In this document: positions 23,560-31,866 of the stretch, piece by piece
Position numbering within the stretch: position 1 is the first letter of the stretch
How the letters are laid out: each line of letters begins with the position of its first letter
Assembly (NCBI GenBank): GCA_963789005.1
Contig: CAWBIZ010000005.1
Span: 573,928-637,927, forward strand
Reading direction: 5' to 3'
DNA from: DASSUW01 sp963789005
GTDB lineage: Bacteria; Actinomycetota; Thermoleophilia; Solirubrobacterales; Solirubrobacteraceae
DNA: 64,000 nucleotides
Program-made: the position numbers and the translations under genes
Notes under the pieces: generated by a model
The model's database searches: none
Told to the model about the DNA's origin: nothing
What the model saw: only the letters and a program-made list of their open reading frames with translations

Positions 23560-24603
23560 CTATGCCCGGAGAGCGGCGCCGGCGAACTCGGCCATGCCCG
23601 CGTCGAAGTCCTCGGCGGCGCGGAACTCGAGCCGTTCGGCGGCCCGGTCGGCGGACGCGAACACGTGGCGCACGTCTCCCGCCCGCCACTCCCCGGTCAC
23701 CACCGGCGACGGGCCGCCGACCGCGGCGGCGAGCGAGCGGGCCATGTCGTGCACCGTGCGCGGCGTGCCGCTGGCGACGTTGAACGCCCCCGTCTCCCCC
23801 GCCGCGAGCGCGAGCACGTTGGCCCGGGCCACGTCGCGCACGTGGATGAAGTCGCGCCGCTGGCCGCCGTCCTCGAACACCCGCGGCGGCTGCCCCGCGG
23901 CGAGCGCCGAGCGGAAGATGCTCGCCACGCCCGCGTAGGGCGTGTCGCGCGGCATCCGCGGCCCGTAGACGTTGTGGTAGCGCAGCGCGGTCACGACGGC
24001 GCCGGTCTCGCGGGCCCACGCCGCGCACAGGTGCTCCTGGGCGAGCTTCGTGGCCGCGTACACGTTGCGCGGGTCGGCCGGCGCGTCCTCGGGCACGGTG
24101 CGCGGCTCGAGCGCCGCCCCGCACACCGGGCAGGGCGGCTCGAAGCGCCCGGCGTCGAGGTCCGCCGCCGCGCGCGGCCCCGGCCGCACGATCCCATGAG
24201 CCGGGCACGCGTAGCGCCCCTCGCCGTAGACGACCATGCTCGAAGCCAGCACGAGCGGGCCGGAGAAGCCCCGCGCGGCGAGCGCGCGCAGCAGCACCGC
24301 CGTCCCCAGGTCGTTGTGCGACACGTAGTCCGCGATGTCGCCGATGTCGGTCCCGAGGCCGACCATCGCGGCCTGATGAGAGACCGCCGTCACGCCGTCG
24401 ACGGCCGCGGCGGCCACGTCGGGATCGCGCACGTCGCCCTCGGTCCACTCCGCCCGCGGGTCCACGTAGTCGGGCCGCTCGCGGTGGGCGGCGGCCAGCA
24501 GCACGTCCAGCACGCGGACGTCGTGGCCGTCGTCGAGCAGGGCGTCGACGACGTGGGAGCCGACGAAGCCGGCGCCGCCGGTGACGAGGATCGGGCCCGC
24601 CAT
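23560..24603 (-). CDS. NAD-dependent epimerase/dehydratase (SDR) with a cysteine-rich insertion
   Basis: 347 residues from the ATG at 24603. Rossmann motif TGGAGFVGSHVVDAL, active-site Ser in ASSMVVYG and the YxxxK motif in YAATK define the extended SDR family (UDP-glucose 4-epimerase or dTDP-glucose 4,6-dehydratase like). Between the Ser and Tyr, residues of about 130-185 form an insertion with YACPAHG and CPVCG motifs, probably a zinc-ribbon-like loop. The specific nucleotide-sugar substrate cannot be told. It is divergent from the glycosyltransferase operon at 24668. Confidence 0.88.
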   Translation of the reverse strand: MAGPILVTGGAGFVGSHVVDALLDDGHDVRVLDVLLAAAHRERPDYVDPRAEWTEGDVRDPDVAAAAVDGVTAVSHQAAMVGLGTDIGDIADYVSHNDLGTAVLLRALAARGFSGPLVLASSMVVYGEGRYACPAHGIVRPGPRAAADLDAGRFEPPCPVCGAALEPRTVPEDAPADPRNVYAATKLAQEHLCAAWARETGAVVTALRYHNVYGPRMPRDTPYAGVASIFRSALAAGQPPRVFEDGGQRRDFIHVRDVARANVLALAAGETGAFNVASGTPRTVHDMARSLAAAVGGPSPVVTGEWRAGDVRHVFASADRAAERLEFRAAEDFDAGMAEFAGAALRA

Positions 24604-24667
24604 GGCGCGGCACCGTAGCGAATGATCCTGGCGCGCCCGCGCCACGCATAGGGGGTAGTGAGCCGCT

Positions 24668-25300
24668 ATGCCTGACGTCGTCCTGCCGGTGCTCGACGAG
24701 CGCGAGGCCCTGCCGTGGGTGCTCGAGCGCATGCCCGCGGGCTATCAGCCGATCGTCGTCGACAACGGGTCGACGGACGGCTCGGGCGCGCTCGCCGCCT
24801 CGCTGGGTGCGCGGGTCGTCACCGAGCCGCAGCCAGGCTTCGGCGCCGCCTGCTTCGCCGGGCTCACCGCCGCCCGCGCCGAGCTCGTGTGCTTCATGGA
24901 CTGCGACGCGTCGTTCGACCCCGCCGAGCTCCCGCGGGTGGCCGACCCGGTCGCCGCCGGGACGGCCGACCTCGTGCTCGGCGCCCGTCGCGGCGGCGGC
25001 CCGCTCCACGCGCGGCTCGCCAACCGCGCGCTAGCGCTCGAGCTGCGGCGCCGCACGGGCGCGCGGTTGACCGACCTCGGGCCGATGCGCGCCGCTCGCC
25101 GCGAGGCGCTGCTCGCGCTCGGCATCCAGGACCGGCGCTTCGGCTGGCCGCTGGAGATGGTCCTGCGGGCAGGCGCGGCCGGCTGGCGGATCGAGGAGGT
25201 CCCGATAACCCACCACCCGCGGGCCGGGCGCTCGAAGGTGACGGGGACCGTGCGCGGCACGGTCCGGGCGGTGCGGGACATGGCGTCCGCCCTCGGATGA
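24668..25300 (+). CDS. Family 2 glycosyltransferase (dolichol-phosphate-sugar synthase-like)
   Basis: 210 residues. GT-A fold motifs: VVLPVLDEREALPWVLE, VVDNGSTDGSGALA, the DXD-like MDCDASFDP, and LGARRG. The end (HHPRAGRSKVTGTVRGTVRA) matches polyprenyl-phosphate glucosyl/mannosyl transferases. It is the first gene of five that overlap by ATGA. It lies divergent from the epimerase gene, which may supply its sugar donor. Confidence 0.88.
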   Translation: MPDVVLPVLDEREALPWVLERMPAGYQPIVVDNGSTDGSGALAASLGARVVTEPQPGFGAACFAGLTAARAELVCFMDCDASFDPAELPRVADPVAAGTADLVLGARRGGGPLHARLANRALALELRRRTGARLTDLGPMRAARREALLALGIQDRRFGWPLEMVLRAGAAGWRIEEVPITHHPRAGRSKVTGTVRGTVRAVRDMASALG

Positions 25301-25962
25301 TCCGCAAGCGCGCCTCGCACGCAGACACCGATATGCGCCCGGCACTGCTGGTCATCGCGAAGGCGCCCGCGCCCGGGCGGGTGAAGACCCGTTTGACCCC
25401 GCCCTGCACGCCGCAGGAGGCGGCGGCGCTGGCTGCCGCCGCGCTCGACGACACACTCGCGGCCGCCACCGGCGCGCAGCGGCCGGCACGGCGCGTGCTG
25501 GTCCTGGACGGCGAGCCCGGCGACTGGGTGCCGGATGGCTTCGAGGTGATCCCCCAGCGCGGCGACGGCCTCGGCGAGCGCCTGGCCGCGGCGTTCGCCG
25601 ATGCGGGCGGCCCGGCCTTCCTCGTCGGCATGGACACGCCGCAGCTCACCCCCGAGCTGCTCGACGCGGGCCTCGAGGCGCTCAGCGACCACGACTCGGC
25701 GTTCGGCGCCGCGCTCGACGGCGGCTACTGGGGGCTGGGCCTGCGGCGGCCCGATCCCGAGGTCTTCCGCGACGTGCCGATGAGCCATTCGCACACCGGC
25801 CTCCTGCAGTGCGTGCGCCTCGCCGAGCTCGGGCTGAGCACCGCCGTGCTGCCGCCGCTGCTCGACGTAGACACGATCGAGGACGCCCGCCGCGTGGCCG
25901 CCGAGGCGCCGGGCACGCGCTTCGCCGCCCTGCTCGCCGGCACGCAGCGGGCGGCGGCATGA
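25297..25962 (+). CDS. DUF2064 / TIGR04282-type glycosyltransferase-like protein
   Basis: 221 residues from an ATG in an ATGA overlap; a second ATG at 25333 (MRPALLVIAKAPAPGR) matches the usual family start. Conserved stretches: VIAKAPAPGRVKTRLTPP, VGMDTPQLTPELLDAG and ALDGGYWGLGLR. The family has a nucleotidyl/glycosyltransferase A fold and often sits beside family 2 glycosyltransferases, as here. The reaction is not established. Confidence 0.88.
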   Translation: MIRKRASHADTDMRPALLVIAKAPAPGRVKTRLTPPCTPQEAAALAAAALDDTLAAATGAQRPARRVLVLDGEPGDWVPDGFEVIPQRGDGLGERLAAAFADAGGPAFLVGMDTPQLTPELLDAGLEALSDHDSAFGAALDGGYWGLGLRRPDPEVFRDVPMSHSHTGLLQCVRLAELGLSTAVLPPLLDVDTIEDARRVAAEAPGTRFAALLAGTQRAAA

Positions 25963-26639
25963 CGGCCACCGTCACCCGGCCCCTGCCCGCGGACCTGCTC
26001 TACGGCCGGCTGCTCGCGACCGCCGCGCAGGAGGTGCTGGACGGCACGCCCGCTCCCCCGGCGAAGCTGCGCCTCGCCGACGGGTCGCTCGAGACGCTGC
26101 CGCTCGACCGCTGGCTCGGCCCGGTCGACGCCGCCGACGCCGAGGTGCTGGAGCTCGCCCAGGGGCCGGTGATCGACCTCGGCTGTGGCCCCGGCCGCCA
26201 CGCGGCGGAGCTGCGCGCCGTCGGCACTGCGGCGCTGGGAGTGGACTTCTCTCCCGTCGCGATCTCGATCGCCCGCCGCCGCGGCGCCGCCGTCATGCTC
26301 GGCGACCTGTTCACCGGCGTGCCGCACGCCGGCCGCTGGCGCACGGCGCTGCTGCTCGACGGCAACGTGGGCATCGGCGGCGCTCCCGAGGCGCTGCTGC
26401 GCCGCACGTGCGAGCTGCTCGCACCGGGCGGCTCGGCCCTCGTGGAGCTCGACGCGCCGGGCGCTCGCACGTACCGTACGCGCGTGCGGATCGAGGCCTC
26501 CGGGGTCGTCAGCCACTGGTTCCCGTGGGCGCGCGTGGGTGTCGACGGGATCGAGCCGCTCGCGCACGGCGCGGGCCTGTCTGCGGACGAGGCCTTCAGC
26601 GCCGGCGGGCGCTGGTTCGCGAGGCTGTTCGCGCCATGA
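25959..26639 (+). CDS. SAM-dependent class I methyltransferase
   Basis: 226 residues, ATGA overlap with the gene before. SAM-binding motif I is VIDLGCGPGRHAAEL, motif II GVDFSPVAISIA, then GDLFTGVP and LLAPGGSALVELDAPG. The first ~65 residues (LYGRLLATAAQEVLDG) resemble other methyltransferases of this operon type. Target unknown; the context suggests a small molecule or glycan intermediate. Confidence 0.85.
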   Translation: MTATVTRPLPADLLYGRLLATAAQEVLDGTPAPPAKLRLADGSLETLPLDRWLGPVDAADAEVLELAQGPVIDLGCGPGRHAAELRAVGTAALGVDFSPVAISIARRRGAAVMLGDLFTGVPHAGRWRTALLLDGNVGIGGAPEALLRRTCELLAPGGSALVELDAPGARTYRTRVRIEASGVVSHWFPWARVGVDGIEPLAHGAGLSADEAFSAGGRWFARLFAP

Positions 26640-27874
26640 GGCTGGCGCCACCGCCCGGGCCGTTCCGCTCCGGGTTCTGGCGCTCGCCGTTGCGTGGCCC
26701 GTGGCTCACCGCCGCGCTCGGCTCGGCGCTGCTGGTCCTGGTCACGATCGTGGCGGTCACCGGGTTCCTCTCCCACGCCGCGTACGAGCCCGACCTGCGC
26801 GGCAACGCGATCGTGCCGCGCGACGCCGACCTGCCGCTGACCTTCTTCTCCTGGCCCACCAGCCCGGCGTGGCTGTACGGGCTGACCCAGGGGCTGCACG
26901 TGACCGTGGGCCTCGCCGCGGTGCCGCTGCTGCTGGCCAAGCTGTGGTCGGTGATCCCGCGGCTGTTCGCCTGGCCGCCGGTGGAGAGCCCGGCGCAGGG
27001 GATCGAGCGCCTCGCGATCGCGCTGCTCGTCTCGAGCGCGATCTTCGAGTTCGTCACCGGGATCATGAACGCCCAGTACTGGTACGCGTTCGGCTTCAAC
27101 TTCGTCATCGCGCACTACTACGGCGCGGTCATCTTCGTCGCGTCGCTCGTGCTGCACGTGGCGGTCAAGAGCCCGGTGATCGTGCGCGCGTACCGCACCC
27201 GAGGCTGGCTGAAGCCGCTGCGCGACGACCTCGCCCACACGCGGCCGGAGCCCGCGGACGAGCACGGCGGGCTGGTCGCCGCCGATCCCGATCCGCCGAC
27301 CATCAGCCGCCGCGGCCTGTTCGCGTTCGTGGGCGCGGGGTCGGCGCTGCTGGTGGTGGCGAACGCCGGGCAGTCGCTCGGCGGGCCGTTCAGGTCGCTG
27401 GCGTTCCTCGCGCCCCGCCGGGAGGACTTCCCGGTCAACAAGACCGCCGCGCGTGCGGGCGTGACGCGCGACATGGTCGGCTCCGCGTATCGCCTGCGGC
27501 TGTCCGAGACCGTGTCGCTCTCGCGCGCCGAGCTGCTCGCGCAGCCGCAGCACACGGCGCGGCTCCCGATCGCCTGCGTCGAGGGCTGGACGACGACGCA
27601 GGAGTGGACCGGCGTGCGGCTCGCCGAGCTCGCGCGGCTGGCCGGCGTCGAGGAGCCCGGCGGCGCGTTCGTCCGCTCGCTGCAGCCGGCGGGGATCCTG
27701 GCCGAGACGTCGCTGGACGGCGACGCCGTGCGCGACCCCGACGCGCTGCTCGCGCTGAAGGTCAACGGCGAGGACCTCTCGATGGACCACGGGTTCCCGG
27801 CGCGGATCATCGTCCCGGCGCTCCCCGGCGTGCACAACACGAAGTGGGTCGGCTCGATCGAGTTCTCGGCATGA
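26636..27874 (+). CDS. Fusion of membrane cytochrome b-like domain and sulfite-oxidase-type Mo domain
   Basis: 412 residues, ATGA overlap with the methyltransferase gene. Residues ~22-185 carry four to five membrane helices with candidate heme-ligand histidines (for example His88 in GLHVTVG, His160, His174). A twin-arginine stretch TISRRGLFAFVGAG at 222-235 begins a further helix. Residues ~265-412 form a sulfite-oxidase-like Mo-cofactor domain with ligand Cys314 in ACVEGWTTTQEW, then NGEDLSMDHGFPARIIVP and NTKWVGSIEF. It looks like the YedZ and YedY parts of MsrPQ joined in one polypeptide. Probably the Mo domain is outside the membrane. Confidence 0.85.
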   Translation: MRLAPPPGPFRSGFWRSPLRGPWLTAALGSALLVLVTIVAVTGFLSHAAYEPDLRGNAIVPRDADLPLTFFSWPTSPAWLYGLTQGLHVTVGLAAVPLLLAKLWSVIPRLFAWPPVESPAQGIERLAIALLVSSAIFEFVTGIMNAQYWYAFGFNFVIAHYYGAVIFVASLVLHVAVKSPVIVRAYRTRGWLKPLRDDLAHTRPEPADEHGGLVAADPDPPTISRRGLFAFVGAGSALLVVANAGQSLGGPFRSLAFLAPRREDFPVNKTAARAGVTRDMVGSAYRLRLSETVSLSRAELLAQPQHTARLPIACVEGWTTTQEWTGVRLAELARLAGVEEPGGAFVRSLQPAGILAETSLDGDAVRDPDALLALKVNGEDLSMDHGFPARIIVPALPGVHNTKWVGSIEFSA

Positions 27875-28293
27875 GACGGCTCTACGGCGCCACCCCGCTG
27901 CACCTGCTCGCGCACCTCGCGCTGCTGCCGCTGTGCGGCTGGGCGGTGCTGCAGATCATCGACACCAACCGGGCGGCGCGGATCGTGGTCTGGCTCGTGG
28001 CGGCGGCCGTGGTCCACGACCTCGTCGTGCTGCCGCTCTACTCCGGCGCCGACCGCGCGCTGCGAGCGGTGGGCGGCGGCGCGATCAACTACGTGCGCGT
28101 CCCGGCCGCGCTGTCGCTGCTGATGCTCGTCGTCTTCTTCGGGACGATCGCCGAGCGCGGCGAGGGGGCCTACCGCTCGGTCAGCGGCTTGACGTACGAG
28201 GGTCACGCGCTGCGCTGGCTGCTGGTGACGGCGGCGCTGTTCGCCGCCTCGGCCGGGCTCTACCGGCTGAGGGGCGGCGGGTCGAGGAGCTGA
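27871..28293 (+). CDS. Membrane protein of the glycosyltransferase/Mo-oxidoreductase operon
   Basis: 140 residues, ATGA overlap with the Mo-oxidoreductase gene. Four hydrophobic helices (LLAHLALLPLCGWAVL, IVVWLVAAAVVHDLVVLPLY, VPAALSLLMLVVFFGTIAE, LLVTAALFAASAGLYRL). No family recognised. Strict co-translation suggests a membrane partner of the fusion enzyme. Its end overlaps the convergent lipoprotein gene by 34 bases. Confidence 0.75.
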   Translation: MRRLYGATPLHLLAHLALLPLCGWAVLQIIDTNRAARIVVWLVAAAVVHDLVVLPLYSGADRALRAVGGGAINYVRVPAALSLLMLVVFFGTIAERGEGAYRSVSGLTYEGHALRWLLVTAALFAASAGLYRLRGGGSRS

Positions 28294-29273
28294 AGCACGC
28301 CATCGACCTTGCCCGTGACGAACACCCGCCCGCTGGCGGGGTCGACCGCGACCGTGTTCGGCTGGCGCACGGCCGGGAACTTGCGCAGCACGCGCGGGCG
28401 TGCGCCGGCCGACAGCTCGACGAGCTCGTTCGTCGCCGTCAGCGTCGCCCACAGCCGCGCCCGTACGCGGTCGACCGTGAGGCCGTACGGCGAGCCGAGC
28501 AGCGCCACGCGGCGGCTGAGCCGCAGCTCCGGCTTGGTCTCGAACACCAGCAGCCCGTCCCCCACGGTGTCGGCGACGTAGAAGCGCCCCTGGCTGCCGG
28601 CGATCACGTGCGTGGGACCGGCCCCGGCGGGCGCGCTGCCGAGCAGCTCGAGCGTGTCGGTGTCGTAGATCTCGACGACCCGCTCGCGCACCGACACCAC
28701 CGCTACGGCGCGGCCGCCGTCGATCGGCGCCAGGCCGCCGGGCTGCGTGGCGATCGGGAACGTGCGCACGCGGTCGCCGTCGATCACCGACATCGTGTTG
28801 CCGCTCTCGTCGCCGACGAGGGTGCGGCCGCCGGCCTGCGTGGCGTCGTGCGGCATCGCACCCACGGGGACGGAGTCGGGGACGCCCCCGGGCAGGCTCA
28901 CGCGCGTCAGCGCGTCGGCGCCCTCGGCGGGAACGAGCACGGGCCCGCCGTCGCCCGCGAGTTGGAGATGGCGCGGCGCGCCCGGCAGCGGCACGCGCTT
29001 GGTGACCTCGCCGCTGCGGCCGTCCACGAGCGCCAGCTCGTCGGGCTCGCGCAACCCGACCGCGACAACCCCGGTGACGGGATCGGCGACCGCGCCTTCG
29101 GGCTTGAAGCCGACCGGCACGACCCGCCCCGCCGGCCGCTCGGCGAGCGGCGGCGCCGAGGCCGGCTCCGCGGCGGGCGGAAGGTCGCCGACGAACGTCG
29201 TCGAGCCGCAGCCGACCGCCAGGAGGGCGAGCGCCGCGGCAGCGCCCCACGACGCGCGCGCGCCGGGGCGCAC
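28260..29273 (-). CDS. YncE-like beta-propeller lipoprotein
   Basis: 337 residues from the GTG at 29273, the start that gives a short signal peptide with lipobox LAVGC (Cys22). The mature protein consists of repeats of about 40 residues of the PQQ/YncE or lactonase propeller type: VVAVGLREPDELALVDGR, PRHLQLAGDGGPVLVP, TMSVIDGDRVRTFPI, VVEIYDTDTLELLGS, RFYVADTVGDGLLVFE. Likely anchored outside the membrane. Ligand unknown. Confidence 0.8.
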   Translation of the reverse strand: MRPGARASWGAAAALALLAVGCGSTTFVGDLPPAAEPASAPPLAERPAGRVVPVGFKPEGAVADPVTGVVAVGLREPDELALVDGRSGEVTKRVPLPGAPRHLQLAGDGGPVLVPAEGADALTRVSLPGGVPDSVPVGAMPHDATQAGGRTLVGDESGNTMSVIDGDRVRTFPIATQPGGLAPIDGGRAVAVVSVRERVVEIYDTDTLELLGSAPAGAGPTHVIAGSQGRFYVADTVGDGLLVFETKPELRLSRRVALLGSPYGLTVDRVRARLWATLTATNELVELSAGARPRVLRKFPAVRQPNTVAVDPASGRVFVTGKVDGVLQLLDPPPLSR

Positions 29274-29373
29274 AATTGTTGTCGCGCCCCTCGACGCGGG
29301 CGTCGCGCCGCGCCGTCCGATCGCGGCCGCCGCCCTCCCCTTCGTTGCGTCCCGGCGTGCGATCGTGCTGAGG

Positions 29374-30672
29374 ATGGCAGGGGCCGGTAAGGCGATCGCG
29401 CCAGTCGCGGCACGCGCGCTGCCGTGGGCGGCGGCAGTCGTCGCCGTGGCAACGGTCGCCGTCGGGTTGTACGTCCGGCGGGCCACGGAGACGCCGCTGG
29501 GGGTGCCGTACCCGCCGGCGCTCGGCGACCCGAGCGTGCAGGCCCACCCGCTGCTGGTGGTCGCGATCGCGTGCTTCGCGGCGGCTGTCGTCGTCGCGCC
29601 GCGGCTGCTCGCCCTGCCCGCCTGGGGCTTCGCGGCCGCGATGCTGGTCCTGACGCTCGTGCTCCGGCTCGCGCTGGGCGCCGTCAGCGAGGGCACCGAG
29701 GGGTGGCGGGCGGTCTTCGACCCCGCACTCTCCTTCGAGGCCAAGAACGAGTACCTGCCGGCGCTCGGCGCGCTCGACTACGGCGCCGGCTTCTTCCTGG
29801 ACCGCTTCGCGGAGCTCGTCCCCTCGTTCCCCGTGCACGCGGCCGGCCACCCGCCGGGGCTGCTGCTCACGCTGCACTTCCTCGAGATCGACTCAGCGGG
29901 CGGGATGGCCGCGCTCTGCATCGGCGTCGGCGTCCTCAGCGGCCCGCTGGCGTACGCCGTCGGGCGCCAGGTGCTCGAGGAGCGGCGCGCCCGGATCGGG
30001 GCGCTGCTGCTCGCGCTCGCCCCGGGCGCGCTGCTGTTCGGGGCCACCTCGGCCGACGCCGTCTTCCTCACGCTCGGCCTGCTCGCCGCGTGGCCGCTGG
30101 CCGCCCGCGCCTGGCCGGCGCGGGCCGGGGGCGCGGTGCTGCTGGCGGTGGGGTCGTTCTTCGCGTGGTCGCTGCTCGCGGTCGGCGCGTGGGCGGCGCT
30201 CGTGACGCTCCGGCGCGACGGCTGGCGCCCCGCGCTGGCGCTCTCCGTCCTCTGCGGTGTCGTCTTCGTCGCCTTCCACGCGCTCGTCCACGCCGCGACG
30301 GGCTTCGACCCGATCGGGACGATCCGCGCCACCGAGGAGGTCTACCGCGCCGGGATCGCCACGCTGCGGCCGTACTGGTACTGGCTGTTCGGCTCGCCGG
30401 TCGCCTTCCTGGTCGTCCTCGGGGTCCCGATCGCCTGGCTCGCGCTGCGCTCGCTGGCGACCGGGCGCACGCTCGCGATCGCGATCTTCGCGGTCATCGC
30501 CGTCGCCGCGATCCTGGGCTTCACGAAGGGCGAGACGGAGCGGATCTGGCTCTTCCTCGCCCCGTTCGCCTGCCTCGCCGCGGCCGAGTCGGACACGCCG
30601 CTGCGCCCGCTGCTCGCCGCCCTCGCCGTCCAGGCCATCGCCTACGAGGTGCTGTTCGAGACCGTCTGGTGA
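29374..30672 (+). CDS. Polytopic membrane protein, GT-C glycosyltransferase-like
   Basis: 432 residues with about ten membrane helices. A large first outer loop (residues ~85-140) contains FEAKNEYLPALGALDYG and HPPGLLLTLHFLE; an acidic residue in this loop and the HPPG motif are reminiscent of GT-C (mannosyltransferase/PMT-like) enzymes. YWYWLFGSPVAFLVVLGVP and GETERIWLFLAPFACL near the end also fit, as ERIWLF occurs in related actinobacterial proteins. Divergent from the lipoprotein gene. Confidence 0.65.
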   Translation: MAGAGKAIAPVAARALPWAAAVVAVATVAVGLYVRRATETPLGVPYPPALGDPSVQAHPLLVVAIACFAAAVVVAPRLLALPAWGFAAAMLVLTLVLRLALGAVSEGTEGWRAVFDPALSFEAKNEYLPALGALDYGAGFFLDRFAELVPSFPVHAAGHPPGLLLTLHFLEIDSAGGMAALCIGVGVLSGPLAYAVGRQVLEERRARIGALLLALAPGALLFGATSADAVFLTLGLLAAWPLAARAWPARAGGAVLLAVGSFFAWSLLAVGAWAALVTLRRDGWRPALALSVLCGVVFVAFHALVHAATGFDPIGTIRATEEVYRAGIATLRPYWYWLFGSPVAFLVVLGVPIAWLALRSLATGRTLAIAIFAVIAVAAILGFTKGETERIWLFLAPFACLAAAESDTPLRPLLAALAVQAIAYEVLFETVW

Positions 30673-30694
30673 GCGGCGGTGGGACAATGGTCAC

Positions 30695-31519
30695 ATGCGC
30701 CACGTCATGCAGCAGAGCGGCGGCGCGGACGGCGCGCTCGCCGCGTGCGTGCTCTCGCTGCTCGAGCTCGAGGGGGACGGCAGCCCCGGCGACGCGCCGC
30801 TCCCGCGCTGGCAGGAGTGGCTCGCCGCGCGGAACCTGCGTGCCGTGGCGCCGGCCGAGCTGCCGGGCAGCGGGTTCTGGATCGCGGCCGTCGAGCGCGC
30901 CGGCGCGCCGCACCACGTGGTCATGTTCGGTGCGCCGCCCGACGTCGTCCATGACCCCGCCGGCGACGGCGCGGCGCTGTCGGCGCCGCAGGGTGCGCTC
31001 GTGCTCGCCCCGCTCGATCCCGCGCTCCCGGCCGGAGCGCTTCCCGGTGGATCGCGGACGGCCGGCACGGTCGAGGGCCTCTACATCGCACCGGCGGCGG
31101 AGGCGCCGTGCGAGGCGGTCGCGACGGCCGAGGCGGTGGTCGGTCGCGGGCTGCGCGGCGACCGCTACTTCGAAGGCCGCGGGACGTTCGGCTCGCCCGG
31201 GGACGCCGGTCACGAGCTGACCCTGATCGAGGCCGAGGCGCTCGAGGCGCTGGCGGCCGAGGCCGGCATCGCGCTCGACCCGGGCGACGCGCGCCGCAAC
31301 GTCGTGACCCGCGGGGTCGACCTCAACGCGCTGGCCGGCCGCCGCTTCGCGATCGGCGACGTCGAGATCGCGGGGCGGCGGTGGTGCGAGCCGTGCGCGG
31401 TGCTGCAGCGCCTGACGACTCCGGGTGTGCTCCGTGGCCTCGTCCACCGCGGCGGGTTGCGCGCCGACATCCTCGGCGGCGGCACGATCGCCCGCGGCGA
31501 CGCGGTGCGGCCGCTCTAG
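30695..31519 (+). CDS. Fusion of a degenerate C39-like peptidase domain and a MOSC domain
   Basis: 274 residues from the ATG at 30695. Residues 1-~110 resemble a C39-like papain fold: MRHVMQQSGGADGALAACV at the start and HHVVMFG...DVVHDPAG with the His and Asp. The usual QxxxxDCG nucleophile motif is replaced (SGGADGALAACV), so the domain is probably inactive. Residues ~125-274 are a MOSC domain (GLRGDRYFEGRGTF, ELTLIEAEALEAL, RRNVVTRGVDLN, WCEPCAVLQRLT). MOSC proteins handle sulfur or molybdenum-cofactor chemistry. A rare combination. Confidence 0.75.
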   Translation: MRHVMQQSGGADGALAACVLSLLELEGDGSPGDAPLPRWQEWLAARNLRAVAPAELPGSGFWIAAVERAGAPHHVVMFGAPPDVVHDPAGDGAALSAPQGALVLAPLDPALPAGALPGGSRTAGTVEGLYIAPAAEAPCEAVATAEAVVGRGLRGDRYFEGRGTFGSPGDAGHELTLIEAEALEALAAEAGIALDPGDARRNVVTRGVDLNALAGRRFAIGDVEIAGRRWCEPCAVLQRLTTPGVLRGLVHRGGLRADILGGGTIARGDAVRPL

Positions 31520-31524
31520 GTTCG

Positions 31525-31866
31525 ATGGCGCTCGAGCTCTTCGCGGGGATCCGCGTCAGCGACTTCGAGACGGCGAAGGCCTGGTACGAGCGCGTGCTCG
31601 GTGCAGAGCCAGCCTTCCTCCCGCACGCCACCGAGGCGGTCTGGGAGCTCGCGGAGCACCGCTACCTCTACATCAACGAGGACGCCGAGGGCGCCGGCCG
31701 AGCGCTCCACCTCCTGTTCGTCGACGATCTCGACTCCCGCGTGGCCGACATCGCCTCGCGCGGCATCGAGCCCGACGAACGGGTCACGTATCCCGGCAAG
31801 GCGCGCAAGGCGATCTACCGCGACGCCGACGGCAACGAGATCGGCTTCGGCGGCGCGGCCGAGTGA
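31525..31866 (+). CDS. VOC-family (glyoxalase/bleomycin-resistance fold) protein
   Basis: 113 residues. One VOC module: FAGIRVSDFETAKAWYERVLG at the start, YLYINEDAEGAGRALHLLFV, and AIYRDADGNEIGFG at the end with the metal-site Glu position. Stop overlaps the next start (GTGA). Substrate unknown. Confidence 0.85.
   Translation: MALELFAGIRVSDFETAKAWYERVLGAEPAFLPHATEAVWELAEHRYLYINEDAEGAGRALHLLFVDDLDSRVADIASRGIEPDERVTYPGKARKAIYRDADGNEIGFGGAAE

Noticed and set aside
27118..29877. 919-codon minus-strand frame across several genes
   Set aside because: Low-complexity composition and it runs antisense to the Mo-oxidoreductase and out of frame with the lipoprotein gene.
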